64,000 nt of DNA from Sphingomonas sp. Leaf20 (GTDB lineage: Bacteria; Pseudomonadota; Alphaproteobacteria; Sphingomonadales; Sphingomonadaceae), in the NCBI RefSeq assembly GCF_001421535.1, contig NZ_LMKN01000001.1:62001-126000 (forward strand), read 5' to 3'. The translations under genes were made by a program, and so were the position numbers. Position 1 is the stretch's first letter. Each line of letters begins with the position of its first letter. The notes below the pieces were generated by a model. The model was not told where the DNA came from. It worked only from the letters and a program-made list of their open reading frames with translations, and did no database searches. Below are positions 24,183 through 33,308 of this stretch, in pieces.

Positions 24183-25552
24183 ATTCGGCGAGCGGACCAA
24201 ACGCGGCGAGCCGGCTGACCACGGCGCGTCTGCGGCAGCGCTGGCCCCTGTTCCTGCGCATCTTCGTGCTGATCCTCGGTACGGTCCTGCTCGTCCAGGT
24301 GCTCAACTTCGCCGCGGTGCTGCTGGTGCCGCCGCCGACGCCGATCGTCTATTCGACGAGCCGGATCGCCGCGGTTGCGCGCGCCGGGCGCGACCCGTCG
24401 GGGTTGCTGGCAGTCCGGATGACCGACGAGGCGCCGATCGAGCCGGGCGATGCGCGCGACCGCCGGCTCGCTCGCATGATCGCCGCCGATCTCGCGCTGC
24501 CCGCCAGCGCGGTCGTCGTCGAGGCGCGTCACTATGGACCGCCGCTGATGGTCGGCGCGTTCCGCACGCCGATGCCGATGGGCGTGCCCAGGCTGCCCCG
24601 GCAGTTTGCGGTCGACAACGGGCTGTTCGGCCAGTTTGCGGTCTCGATCCGCGCGTCGGGCGACCGGTGGCGCGTGATCCGTCCCGCGCGGGAGTCGTTC
24701 GGCCCCTGGCAGGCACGGATCGTGCTGTGGTTCCTCGTCGCGGTGGCGGTCGCAGCGCCGATCGCCTGGCTGCTCGCGCGTCGGGTCGCACAGCCGATCG
24801 CGTTGTTTTCGGCCGCGGCGGAGCGTCTCGGGCGCGACCCGCGTGCACCGCCGATGCCCCTGTCGGGATCCCCCGAGATCCGGGACGCGGCGACCGCGTT
24901 CAATCTCATGCAGGAACGGCTCAATCGCTACGTCGAGGACCGGACGACGCTGATCGCGGCGGTCGCGCACGATCTGCGCACGCCGTTGATGCGTCTGTCG
25001 CTGCGGCTGGAAAAGGCCCCCGCCGACATCCGCGACGCAACCGAGGAAGACATCAGGGACATGAGCCAGCGGATCGGCGCGGCGATGGCGTTCGTCCGCG
25101 ACATGACCCGCGATGTCCGTCGCCAGCGGCTCGATCTGCGATCGCTGGCCGAGAGTATCACCGACGATTTCGCCGACCATGGCGATCAGGCGGTTCTTCA
25201 GCCCGGGCCGCCGCTTGCAATCCATGGTGACGCGCCCGCGCTGAAGGCGTTGCTTGCGAACCTGATCGGCAACGCGGTCAAATATGCCGGCCACGCCGAG
25301 GTACGGCTCCACCGCGAGCATGACACCGCGATCATCGAGGTCAGCGATGCCGGTCCCGGGATGACCCCCGACGATCTGGCGCGGGCGTTCGAACCGTTCT
25401 TCCGCGCCGAGCGCTCGCGCAGCCGGGATACCGGTGGCATCGGGCTGGGCCTGCCCAGCGTGCGCGCCGTCGCGCGGGCGCATGGCGGCGAGGCGACGAT
25501 CACCAACCGGCCCGGTGGCGGCCTCGTCGCGCGCGTCGTATTGCCGACATGA
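24179..25552 (+). CDS. Sensor histidine kinase
   Basis: This 457-aa EnvZ/OmpR-type kinase starts at GTG 24179. The membrane segments are about residues 20-45 and 180-200, with a periplasmic region of about 135 residues between them. A HAMP (RRVAQPIALFSAAAERL), HisKA (VAHDLRTPLMRLSLRLE, phospho-His about residue 263) and HATPase (LLANLIGNAVKYA, DAGPGMTPDD, GIGLGLPSV) follow. The stimulus is unknown. The gene for a periplasmic four-EF-hand protein lies 49 nt downstream in the same direction, so a calcium-related role is possible. Confidence 0.92.
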   Translation: MNSASGPNAASRLTTARLRQRWPLFLRIFVLILGTVLLVQVLNFAAVLLVPPPTPIVYSTSRIAAVARAGRDPSGLLAVRMTDEAPIEPGDARDRRLARMIAADLALPASAVVVEARHYGPPLMVGAFRTPMPMGVPRLPRQFAVDNGLFGQFAVSIRASGDRWRVIRPARESFGPWQARIVLWFLVAVAVAAPIAWLLARRVAQPIALFSAAAERLGRDPRAPPMPLSGSPEIRDAATAFNLMQERLNRYVEDRTTLIAAVAHDLRTPLMRLSLRLEKAPADIRDATEEDIRDMSQRIGAAMAFVRDMTRDVRRQRLDLRSLAESITDDFADHGDQAVLQPGPPLAIHGDAPALKALLANLIGNAVKYAGHAEVRLHREHDTAIIEVSDAGPGMTPDDLARAFEPFFRAERSRSRDTGGIGLGLPSVRAVARAHGGEATITNRPGGGLVARVVLPT

Positions 25553-25601
25553 TGCGGCGGCATAGCAAGCCCCTCCCCCTCTTGCGCAAGACAGGACAGG
25601 C

Positions 25602-26276
25602 ATGAAGTTGACGACGTTGATCGGGGTCGGTCTTGCAATCATCACTTCCGGCGCAAGCGCGCAGGACCGTCCCGCCAAGCGTGCGCAGCAGGGCCGCGGA
25701 CAGCTGTTCATCAGTCCGATGGGCGAGCCGTTCCGTTCGACGCAAAAGCCCGGCGCGGCGCAGGCGCTGTGGTTCGCCGAGGCGGATGCCGACCATGATG
25801 GCCGGCTGACGGCGAGCGAGTTCCAACGCGATGCGCTCCGCTTCTTCGCGATGCTCGACCGGCGTCAGGACGGCGAGATCGATCCCGAGGATATCGGCTG
25901 GTACGAAAACGTCCTCGTCCCCGAAATCCGCGTCAGGCAGGGGCGCGGCTCGAGCCCGCGGGTCAGTGGCGCGCAGAAGTCCGGCGATCGCGGCGATCGG
26001 GGATCGGGCGGCAAACAGGCGACCCCGCTCGCGTCGGAGCGGCTGGGCGCGGGGAGATACGGCCTGTTCGATCTTCCCGAACCCGTGATCGCCGCCGACG
26101 CGAACTTCAATCGCGGCGTCGACAAGGACGAATTCGTCAAGGCCGCCGCGGTGCGGTTCGCCGCGCTCGATCGCAACCATGACGGTGCGATCACGCGTCG
26201 TGAGCTACCGCGCGCCGGCGCCGAGACGTGGCGGAACGGCAGCGACGCGACACCTGCGGTACCCGGCGCACGCTGA
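25602..26276 (+). CDS. Exported four-EF-hand calcium-binding protein
   Basis: This 224-aa protein has a signal peptide (about residues 1-20, ending GASAQ) and two EF-hand pairs. The loops are DADHDGRLTASEF (about residue 62), DRRQDGEIDPED (about 87), DANFNRGVDKDEF (about 166) and DRNHDGAITRREL (about 190), joined by a flexible Gly/Arg/Ser linker. Loops 1 and 4 are canonical; loops 2 and 3 are slightly altered at the third coordinating position. It is probably periplasmic. The two-component genes directly upstream in the same orientation suggest a calcium-responsive unit; that link is inferred. Confidence 0.88.
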   Translation: MKLTTLIGVGLAIITSGASAQDRPAKRAQQGRGQLFISPMGEPFRSTQKPGAAQALWFAEADADHDGRLTASEFQRDALRFFAMLDRRQDGEIDPEDIGWYENVLVPEIRVRQGRGSSPRVSGAQKSGDRGDRGSGGKQATPLASERLGAGRYGLFDLPEPVIAADANFNRGVDKDEFVKAAAVRFAALDRNHDGAITRRELPRAGAETWRNGSDATPAVPGAR

Positions 26277-26650
26277 GCGTCCGCGCGTCACGAACACCGT
26301 GATCGTCCGGCAGGTCGCCCGTCGCGAGTCCGCTCTCGCGCACCGGGGATCAGCCGAGCATCCCCGATATGATCCAGCGCCGGCTGATCGCGGACTTGAC
26401 GATCGTGACGCCGCAACTGCGACACGCCGATCGCTGGACGAGCGCATCGGCGACGTCACGATGGCGTGAGCGTGGCAGGTGGCGCCCGGTACTGCAGTCG
26501 GTCGATCGTGATGGCATCGGCATAGGGGCGCTCCGGCAAGACTGCGTGAACCGACCCGTCGCATGCGAACTTGTCCCGAATATTTCGGGATGATGTACGA
26601 ACACCGCCATCCCGTGCCCGACACCTCCCAGACACGGGTATCGACCGCGG
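26277..26650. other. Intergenic region with a perfect hairpin, no gene
   Basis: This 374-nt region separates the convergent EF-hand gene and emrB-like gene. A perfect 7-bp inverted repeat, TCCCGAA-TAT-TTCGGGA (26574-26590), lies 61 nt past the emrB-like stop. It may be a transcription stop for that operon, though no T-run follows. I see no credible ORF here. Confidence 0.5.
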
Positions 26651-28180
26651 CTAATGCGCGGCCGACGCGTCCACCGGGCGCGCAGGGCGCGGCGCCAGCC
26701 AGATGATCGCCGCCGACGCGAAGAAGATCACCGCGGCAAGTGCGAAGATGTGATTGGTCGCGAGCGCGAAACTCTCCTGCTCGACCAGCCGTTCGATCAT
26801 CCCCCGCCCCTGCTCGGCCGAGAAACCGCGCTGCGTCATCGTCGCGATCACCTGGTCGCTGCCGTTCAGCACGTTCGTCAGCTCGGCGCGGTTCTGCTGC
26901 GCGCCGTTCTGCCACAGCGTGCTGCCGATCGACGTGCCGATCGCCGCGGCGAGCGTGCGCAGGAAGCTCATGACGCCCGCGGCCGACGCGGTCTCGTCGG
27001 GATCGACCGCCCCCAGCGCGATGATCGTCAGCGGGATGAAGAAGAACGGCATCCCCAGCCCCTGCACGAGCTGCGGCGCCGCGAGGATCCAGAAATCGGC
27101 ACCGCTGAACCAGAAGGTTCGCAATACCGAGGTGAGCCCGAGCCAGAAGATCCCGAAGCAGACCAGCGCACGCGGATCGACCTTGTTGCTGAGCTTGGCG
27201 ACGATCGGCGAGAATATCACCGCAAGGACGCCGTTGAACGCGGTGACATAGCCCGCGTCGGTCGCGGTGTACCCCATCGTCGACTGCAGCCATTGCGGGA
27301 TGATCACCACCGAGGCGAAGAAGGTGCCGAAGCTGAACGCGAGCGCTGCGACCGCGACGCTGAACCCGCGATGCCGGAACACGCGCAGATCGACGATCGG
27401 GTTACGCTCGGTCAACTCCCACGCCATGAAGGTGGCAAAGCCGATCGCCGCGATCACCGCGCAACCGACGATGAAGCTCGACCCGAACCAGTCATATTCG
27501 CGCCCGAGGTCGAGCATCACCTGCAACGCGGCAATCCACACCACCATCAGGATCAGGCCGACACGGTCGATCGGCACGATTTCGGTCTTCGTCTCGGCCT
27601 GACGCAGCAGCGTGAAGACGCCGATGATGCAGAAGATCGCGATCGGCAGGTTGATGTAGAAGATCCACGGCCACGACCAGTTGTCGCTGATCGTGCCGCC
27701 GAGAATGGGGCCGAGGATCGGCGCGGTCACCGTCGTCATCGCCCATGCCCCCATCGCAGCCGCACGCTGCTTGGGCGGAAAGATCGTCAGCAGCAGCGTC
27801 TGCGTCAGCGGCATCAGCGGACCGCCACAGAACCCCTGCCCGATGCGGAACGCGACCATCGAGCCCAGCGTCGGCGCGAGGCCGCAGAGCCCCGAGAACA
27901 CCGCGAAGCCGATCATCGCCGCCATGAACACCCGGATCGTCCCGAACCGTCGCACCAGCCAGCCGGTCAGCGGCACGCAGACCGCTTCGGCAACCGAATA
28001 GGAGGTGACGACCCACGTCCCCTGCGTCGGCGACACGCCGAGACCGCCGGAGATGTGCGGCACCGACACGTTGGCGATCGTCGTGTCGAGCACGACCATG
28101 AAGTTGGTCAACGCGAGCACGAAGCCGGCGAGGATCAGGCGCGAGCCGGTCAACGGCTGCGCGGACGTGTCTGCGGCCAT
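26651..28180 (-). CDS. emrB: DHA2-family multidrug efflux MFS transporter (EmrB-like)
   Basis: This 509-aa inner-membrane protein has 14 hydrophobic segments, typical of the DHA2 drug:H+ antiporters. Motif A/C-like landmarks are visible: VVLDTTIANVSVPHI (motif D1), WVVTSYSVAEAVCVPLTGWL, RFGTIRVF and LGPILGGTISDNWSW (motif C). It is the last gene of the OMF-EmrA-EmrB operon read leftwards from 30901, separated from emrA by 10 nt. It exports hydrophobic drugs through the adaptor and the outer-membrane factor and is probably repressed by the TetR protein at 30987. Confidence 0.94.
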   Translation of the reverse strand: MAADTSAQPLTGSRLILAGFVLALTNFMVVLDTTIANVSVPHISGGLGVSPTQGTWVVTSYSVAEAVCVPLTGWLVRRFGTIRVFMAAMIGFAVFSGLCGLAPTLGSMVAFRIGQGFCGGPLMPLTQTLLLTIFPPKQRAAAMGAWAMTTVTAPILGPILGGTISDNWSWPWIFYINLPIAIFCIIGVFTLLRQAETKTEIVPIDRVGLILMVVWIAALQVMLDLGREYDWFGSSFIVGCAVIAAIGFATFMAWELTERNPIVDLRVFRHRGFSVAVAALAFSFGTFFASVVIIPQWLQSTMGYTATDAGYVTAFNGVLAVIFSPIVAKLSNKVDPRALVCFGIFWLGLTSVLRTFWFSGADFWILAAPQLVQGLGMPFFFIPLTIIALGAVDPDETASAAGVMSFLRTLAAAIGTSIGSTLWQNGAQQNRAELTNVLNGSDQVIATMTQRGFSAEQGRGMIERLVEQESFALATNHIFALAAVIFFASAAIIWLAPRPARPVDASAAH

Positions 28181-28190
28181 CGATCAGGTC

Positions 28191-29456
28191 CTAGCGGTTG
28201 CCGCCGCGCTCATCGCCGCCATCGTCGGCGATGTCGATCTCGGCATCCATCGACAGCCCGACACGAAGCGGATGCGCGCGCAGTTCACGCTGGTCGAGCA
28301 CGATCCGAACCGGCAAGCGCTGCACGACCTTGATCCAGTTGCCCGTCGCATTCTGTGCGGGGATCAGCGCGAAGGCCGACCCGGTCCCGCCCGCAAGCCC
28401 GACGACGCGGCCGTGATAGACGACGTCGCCGCCATGGAGATCGGACGTCAGCGTCGCGCGCTGCCCGATCCGGACCTTCTGAAGCTGGCCTTCCTTGTAA
28501 TTGGCATCGACGTACAGCCGGTCGACCGGGACGATCGACATCGCGGCGGTGCCGGGCGCAAGTCGCTGACCGATCTGGACGTTGCGCTGCGCAACGACAC
28601 CGTCGATCGGTGCGCGAACGACGGTGCGCGACAGGTCCAGCTTCGCCTGGCGCAGCTTGGCACGTGCCGCGAGCACTTCGGGTGCGGTGGCCTGCGTCGT
28701 GCCGCGCGTCAGTGCGATATTGGCCGCACGATCCTTCTGCGCCGAAACCTGTGTTGCGGTCGCCTGCGCGATCCCTGCCTGCGCAACGGCGACATTGGCG
28801 CGCGCGGTCCGCAATGCGTTCGTCGCTGCCGTCACCTCGTCACCCGACACGGCGCCTGCCGCGACCAGCGCCTGGCGGCGTTGATAGTCGATCTGCGCGC
28901 GCTCGAGATTGCCCTGCGCCAGCGCGAGCTGCGCGCGCGCGGCGCCCACGTCCGCGCCGCGTGCGTTGGCCTGTGCCTGCAAGGCGTCGCCCGTCGCCGC
29001 GGTCTGACCATAGCGGCGCTCGGCGCCCGCCAGGTCGGCCTCGGCCTGCGCAACCGCGATCTTGAGATCGGCGTCGTCGAGCCGCATCAGGACCTGGCCG
29101 CGCTTGACGCTCTGCGTGTCGCTGACGGTCACGTCGACGACCTGACCGCTGACGAGCGGCATGACCTGTGCGGTCTCCGCCGCGACATAGGCATTGTCGG
29201 TGGTCACGCGCTTCGACAGCACCAGCGCGTCGTACAGGAAATAGGCGGCCGCCGCGATCCCCACGACGAGCGCGACGATCAGGAGCAGCCGCTTGCGACG
29301 GCCCGGGTTGGCCGTATCCGGCTTGGCGGTCTCCGGCTGGTCATCGTCCGATCCGGCCTGACCGGGGTCTGGCGCAGGCGGCCCCGCCTGCTGCGTGTCG
29401 GCCGCTGGCTTGGGCGCAAGGGCCCGGTCGCCGTCGTCGTTGGATGGGAAGGCCAT
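28191..29456 (-). CDS. emrA: HlyD-family efflux adaptor (EmrA-like)
   Basis: This 421-aa periplasmic adaptor starts with a Pro/Ala/Asp-rich cytoplasmic tail of about 50 residues. One membrane anchor (LLLIVALVVGIAAAAYFLYDAL, split by basic residues before it) follows. Then come the biotinyl-lipoyl half motif (TAQVMPLVSGQVVDVTVSDTQSVKRGQVL), a long alpha-helical hairpin (about residues 130-270) and the second half motif (VRAPIDGVVAQRNVQIGQ). The stop overlaps nothing, but the start shares 29456 with the stop region of the outer-membrane factor. It bridges EmrB and the OMF. Confidence 0.94.
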   Translation of the reverse strand: MAFPSNDDGDRALAPKPAADTQQAGPPAPDPGQAGSDDDQPETAKPDTANPGRRKRLLLIVALVVGIAAAAYFLYDALVLSKRVTTDNAYVAAETAQVMPLVSGQVVDVTVSDTQSVKRGQVLMRLDDADLKIAVAQAEADLAGAERRYGQTAATGDALQAQANARGADVGAARAQLALAQGNLERAQIDYQRRQALVAAGAVSGDEVTAATNALRTARANVAVAQAGIAQATATQVSAQKDRAANIALTRGTTQATAPEVLAARAKLRQAKLDLSRTVVRAPIDGVVAQRNVQIGQRLAPGTAAMSIVPVDRLYVDANYKEGQLQKVRIGQRATLTSDLHGGDVVYHGRVVGLAGGTGSAFALIPAQNATGNWIKVVQRLPVRIVLDQRELRAHPLRVGLSMDAEIDIADDGGDERGGNR

Positions 29457-30901
29457 TATCGTGTCCCACTGGTCGGGTTGAGGGGTTGAAAGCCGCCGCC
29501 GAGCGCGCGGACCAACTGGATGTCGAGCGCGAACCGCCGCGCATCGATCGCCGCGAGCGACCGCCGCGCGGTCAGCACCGTCTGCTCGGCGCTGAGCACG
29601 TTGAGAAAGGTCGAGAGCCCGCCGCGATAGCGGAGCTGCGCGACGTGATAGGCACCTTCGGCATCGCGCAACGATTCCTGCGCGTCGACCAGCTGCACGG
29701 CGACCTGCCGGCGACTGGTCACCGCGTCGGCAACCTCGCGCAATGCGCCGATCACGATGCGGTCATAGGTCGCGACTGCCTCGTCATAGCGCCCGCGCGC
29801 CTGGCGATACTGACCCTGGATCGCGCCGCCGCGAAAGATCGGCAGGCTGATCGCCGGGCCGACATTGCCGATGCTCGACCCGCCCTTGAACAGCTGATCG
29901 AGCCCGAGCGACTGGAGACCGATCAGCCCCGACAGGCTGATGTCGGGATAGAAGTCGGCGCGCGCGACCTTGATCCGGCTTGCCGCGGCTTCGGCGCGCG
30001 CACGCGCGGCGGCGATGTCCGGACGGCGCCCGATCAGACCGATGCCCGCGTCGGCGGGAAGCTCCGCGGTCATCACGCGCACGGCAGGCCGCGTGATCGA
30101 CAGCGCCCGATCCGGGCCTGCGCCGACCAGTGCCGCGATCGCGTTCTTGGTCAGCGCGATCTGTTCGGCGTTCGACGCCAGATCGACCCGCGATGCAGGC
30201 ACAGCGGACCGCGCCTGCTTGAGCTCGGCCTGCGTATCGAGCCCGCTCGCGACCCGGTCGGCGACGAGCCGTTCGGTCGTGTTGCGCACAGCCAGCGCGC
30301 GCTGCAGCACGTCCTGATCGGCGTAGAGACGCGCGAGGTCGGCGTACCTCGCAGCGATATCGGTCGCGAGCGTCAGCCTGGCCTGCTCACCTTCGATCCG
30401 CGCCGCCTCGGCCTCCGAGGTCGCGGCGACCAGCGATGCGCGGTTGCGCCCGAACAGATCGAGGTCGAGCCCCGCATTGAGCGCGATCCGGCCAGCGTCG
30501 TTCCATCCCTTGGGGACGAACTCGGCAGGGATACCGTTGTTATAGCTCTGCTTGTTGAGGACGGCAAAACCATCGGCGTCGAGCGTCGGCTGATTGGCGG
30601 CCCCGGCGGACTGGACCGCACCCTGCGCCTGAAGCACGCGCGCGGCGGCAATCGCGATGTCGGGCGCGCCCGCGGTCGCCTCCCCGATCAGCGCGTCGAG
30701 CTGCGGATCGCCGTACCGACGCCACCAGCCTGTCGCAGGCCAGATGCCCGCGGCCGCCGGGGCTGGCGATGCCGCCAGGCTGAGGCCGGAGGCATAGGTT
30801 CCGGGCGTGGCGAGTTCAGGCCGCGGCCCCAGATCGGGAACCGCGCAACCTGCAAGCGCTGCCGCAACGCCCGCGCAGCCCATCAATCGAATCAGTTGCA
30901 T
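29456..30901 (-). CDS. NodT-family outer-membrane efflux lipoprotein
   Basis: This 481-aa TolC-like outer-membrane factor has a lipoprotein signal with lipobox LAGC at about residues 16-19. It carries two OEP repeats with GWWRRYGDPQLDALI at the start and conserved ARADFYPDISLSGLIG and GLSTFLNVLSAEQTVL. Trimers form the outer-membrane channel of tripartite pumps. It is the first gene of the operon. Its promoter region contains the operator at 30909-30926, only 8 nt upstream of its start, so repression by the TetR protein at 30987 is very likely. Confidence 0.94.
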   Translation of the reverse strand: MQLIRLMGCAGVAAALAGCAVPDLGPRPELATPGTYASGLSLAASPAPAAAGIWPATGWWRRYGDPQLDALIGEATAGAPDIAIAAARVLQAQGAVQSAGAANQPTLDADGFAVLNKQSYNNGIPAEFVPKGWNDAGRIALNAGLDLDLFGRNRASLVAATSEAEAARIEGEQARLTLATDIAARYADLARLYADQDVLQRALAVRNTTERLVADRVASGLDTQAELKQARSAVPASRVDLASNAEQIALTKNAIAALVGAGPDRALSITRPAVRVMTAELPADAGIGLIGRRPDIAAARARAEAAASRIKVARADFYPDISLSGLIGLQSLGLDQLFKGGSSIGNVGPAISLPIFRGGAIQGQYRQARGRYDEAVATYDRIVIGALREVADAVTSRRQVAVQLVDAQESLRDAEGAYHVAQLRYRGGLSTFLNVLSAEQTVLTARRSLAAIDARRFALDIQLVRALGGGFQPLNPTSGTR

Positions 30902-30908
30902 TTGACTA

Positions 30909-30926
30909 CCGTACTCCTCGGTACGG
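30909..30926. promoter_or_regulatory. TetR-type operator 1 (efflux operon side)
   Basis: CCGTAC (30909-30914) and GTACGG (30921-30926) form a perfect inverted repeat with a 6-nt spacer. The same arms and spacing recur at 30967-30984. It lies 8 nt upstream of the efflux operon's first start codon. Confidence 0.9.
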
Positions 30927-30966
30927 CAGCGACATGCTGCGGCGCCGCAACCTTGTCAATCTATAA

Positions 30967-30984
30967 CCGTACTCTATAGTACGG
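30967..30984. promoter_or_regulatory. TetR-type operator 2 (regulator side)
   Basis: CCGTAC (30967-30972) and GTACGG (30979-30984) are separated by TCTATA. The site ends 2 nt before the ATG of the TetR gene and leaves no room for a Shine-Dalgarno. The TetR message may therefore be leaderless or very weakly translated. Centre-to-centre distance to operator 1 is 58 bp. Autoregulation is expected. Confidence 0.9.
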
Positions 30985-30986
30985 CC

Positions 30987-31607
30987 ATGGAAGACACCAA
31001 GACACGACGGGATCTGAACCGCGAAGCACGCCGGACCGCTATTGTATTGCTCGCTCGCGACATTTTTCTCGAACAGGGATATGCGGCCACGTCGATGTCG
31101 ACGATCGCGACGCAGCTGGGCGGCTCGAAGGGCACGCTCTGGGCCTATTTTCCCCAGAAGGAGGACCTGTTCGCCGCGGTGCTCGACCAGGTGACGGGGA
31201 TATTCCGCGAGACGCTGGCAGACGCGCTGCGCCCGGGCCGCGATTGCCGGACCACGTTGCTCGACTTCTCCGAGCGGTTTCTCGCCAAGATGACGAATCC
31301 CGACAGCATCCGGCTTCACCGGCTCATCGTCGCGGAGGGTGGTCGCTTTCCCGAAATCGGGCAGATGTTCTATGCGCGCGGCCCGCAGATCGTCCTCGAT
31401 CGCCTCTCTGCGTATATCGAGGAACGGATGGCGGCTGGCGACCTGCGTGCCGATGACCCGATGCAGGCGGCGATGAACCTCATCCAGCTGACGCAGATGC
31501 AGCAGTTCAAGCGGATCTGGGGGGTGGTCGGCACCCCGACGCGCGAAGAGATGCACGAACACGCGCTGAAGGCGCTCGACCTGTTCACGCGCGCCTACGC
31601 GCCCTGA
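30987..31607 (+). CDS. TetR/AcrR-family repressor of the efflux operon
   Basis: This 206-aa protein has the TetR N-terminal HTH (about residues 15-62: AIVLLARDIFLEQGYAATSM, IATQLGGSKGTLWAYFPQKEDLF) and a helical ligand/dimer domain resembling the AcrR/TetR_C_33 type. It is divergent from the NodT-EmrA-EmrB operon with an 85-nt intergenic region that holds two identical-arm operators. The ATG at 30987 is the only reasonable start, because the HTH begins shortly after it. It should derepress the pump when it binds a pump substrate. Confidence 0.95.
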   Translation: MEDTKTRRDLNREARRTAIVLLARDIFLEQGYAATSMSTIATQLGGSKGTLWAYFPQKEDLFAAVLDQVTGIFRETLADALRPGRDCRTTLLDFSERFLAKMTNPDSIRLHRLIVAEGGRFPEIGQMFYARGPQIVLDRLSAYIEERMAAGDLRADDPMQAAMNLIQLTQMQQFKRIWGVVGTPTREEMHEHALKALDLFTRAYAP

Positions 31608-31701
31608 CGTCAACGGCGGCCAATGGGCGCGCACCGCCGGCGGTTGAACCCTTCCCCCGACGCGGGATAGGGTGAACGCCAAGCGACGATGAGGCAGGAC
31701 G

Positions 31702-32256
31702 ATGATCGCAGATACTGCCGGATGGCTCGCGCTGATCGCGACCTGCATCGCTGCGATCATGACCGCATCGAACCTGGGACCGCGCGTGACGGGCTGGGGG
31801 TTCGTCATCTTCACGGTCGGCGCCGCCTCATGGATCGTCGTCGGCGTGGCGACGGGTCAGACGCAATTGCTCTATTCCAACATCTTTCTGGCGGTCGTCG
31901 ATCTGTTCGGCATCTGGCGGTGGCTCGGCCGGCGCGCGAAGATCAGCGACACCGTCAGCGCCGAGGAGGCCCGCAGCGTCGAGGAGGACGGCGAGACGCT
32001 CTTCTCGGCCGCGATCCTCGACGGCCTGCCTGTCCTGTCGCGGACCGGCGTCGTCGTCGCGCATGCCGTCGACGCACTGGTCGCGTGCCGGGGCGGGCGG
32101 ATCGACTATCTCGTCATCCGCGTCGGCGGCGTTGGCGGTCTCGGGGAGACGCTGCACCGGCTCGCATGGAGCCGCATCGTCGTCGCCGATCACGAGATCC
32201 GGACCGACCTCGATACCGCAGCGGTGGCGGCGCTGCCCGTCGCAGATGCGCGTTGA
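31702..32256 (+). CDS. Membrane protein with C-terminal PRC-barrel-like domain
   Basis: This 184-aa protein has two or three membrane segments in its first 75 or so residues (GWLALIATCIAAIMTASN, WGFVIFTVGAASWIVVGV, NIFLAVVDLFGIWRWL). A cytoplasmic domain follows, with PRC-barrel-like strands (LDGLPVLSRTG, GGRIDYLVIRVGG, LHRLAWSRIVV). The start at 31702 has AGGACG just upstream. It is followed by the small ORF at 32318. Membrane-attached PRC-barrel proteins of this type occur in sphingomonads without known function. Confidence 0.75.
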   Translation: MIADTAGWLALIATCIAAIMTASNLGPRVTGWGFVIFTVGAASWIVVGVATGQTQLLYSNIFLAVVDLFGIWRWLGRRAKISDTVSAEEARSVEEDGETLFSAAILDGLPVLSRTGVVVAHAVDALVACRGGRIDYLVIRVGGVGGLGETLHRLAWSRIVVADHEIRTDLDTAAVAALPVADAR

Positions 32257-32317
32257 GCATTGGCGCGCCTGCGAACATGCGATACCGCGACGATCCCGAG
32301 CGAGCAGAAAGGTCCCC

Positions 32318-32539
32318 GTGACACCGACCGTCATCACCCCCAGCGGCCCCGGCGCGATGGAAGCCGGACTGATCCTCGACGAGGACGGTCAGCGCTTCGT
32401 CGTGCTGACGTTCAAGGAGCCGCAGGGCGAACCCGTGCTCGTGACCTTCACCGTGCCGGTCTTCCAGAATTACGTCGAACACCTCGTCCGCACTGCCAGG
32501 GCGGCCGGCGAGGAAGCGAACTGGGGCGTGCCGGGCTAG
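32318..32539 (+). CDS. Conserved-looking small protein, 73 aa
   Basis: The GTG at 32318 follows AGAAAGG. The product is a compact beta-rich sequence (AGLILDEDGQRFVVLTFKE, PVLVTFTVPVF) with a short helix at the end (YVEHLVRTARAAGEEA). No family is recognised. Coding character is good: there is a strand-like alternation and no low complexity. It lies 61 nt downstream of the PRC-barrel gene and is convergent with the SDR gene at 32583. Confidence 0.55.
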   Translation: MTPTVITPSGPGAMEAGLILDEDGQRFVVLTFKEPQGEPVLVTFTVPVFQNYVEHLVRTARAAGEEANWGVPG

Positions 32540-32582
32540 GCGGCGCCCGGCGCGTCTGCAGATCCACGGCCGGGCGAGCGCA

Positions 32583-33308
32583 TCAAGGCGCAACCTGCCT
32601 GACCGGGCGGATCAGGATCTCCTCCACCAGAACGCGGGGCGGTTGCGCGAAGGCATAGACGAGCGCCTGCGCCACGTCTTCCGAGGTCAGCGCGTCGAGG
32701 CTTTCGCGACGCTCGCGCATCGCGTCGCTGACGTTCTGGCCGAACTCGGTCCACACGGCGCCGGGTTCGATCACCGAAACGCGAATCCCCTCCCCGCCCA
32801 GTTCCTTGCGGAGCGCATCGTGGAAGCCCACCACCGCGAACTTCGTCGCGCTGTAGACCGACCAGGATTCGGTCCCGTAGCGTCCGCCGACGCTGGACAC
32901 CGACGAGATCATCGCCCCTGCCCGCCCCCGCATCAGCGGGATCGCAGCCTGCGTGCAATGGAGGACGCCGTACAGGTTGACGTCGATCATGCGCTTCCAG
33001 TCCGCAGGGTCGCTGGCTTCGAACCGCGCGTTCACGCCGAGACCGGCATTGTTGAACAACAGGTCGAGCCCGCCGAACCGCCGCTCGACCTCGGCGAACA
33101 CCGACGCGACGGCCGCGGCGTCGCCGACATCGGCGGTCAGCGCGACCGCTGCATCGCCGAGATCCTCGACCAGCGCCGCGATCCGCTCGCGGCGTCGCGC
33201 CACCAGCACCACGCGAACGCCCTCGGACACGAGCAGGCGCGCAGTCGCCTCGCCAATCCCGCTCGACGCGCCGGTTATCACTGCGACCTTGCCGGTCAGG
33301 TCCTGCAT
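32583..33308 (-). CDS. Short-chain dehydrogenase/reductase
   Basis: This 241-aa classical SDR has the cofactor motif TGASSGIG (about residues 12-19), an Arg-rich turn after the second strand (VARRRERI) that favours NADP(H), NNAG (about residue 87), the catalytic Ser in ISSVSSVGG and YSATK (Tyr and Lys, about residues 152-156). PGAVWTEF follows, which contacts the cofactor. It is a soluble oxidoreductase; the substrate is unknown. The start at 33308 begins MQDLTGKVA, the usual N-terminus; the longer frame runs into non-SDR sequence. Confidence 0.93.
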   Translation of the reverse strand: MQDLTGKVAVITGASSGIGEATARLLVSEGVRVVLVARRRERIAALVEDLGDAAVALTADVGDAAAVASVFAEVERRFGGLDLLFNNAGLGVNARFEASDPADWKRMIDVNLYGVLHCTQAAIPLMRGRAGAMISSVSSVGGRYGTESWSVYSATKFAVVGFHDALRKELGGEGIRVSVIEPGAVWTEFGQNVSDAMRERRESLDALTSEDVAQALVYAFAQPPRVLVEEILIRPVRQVAP

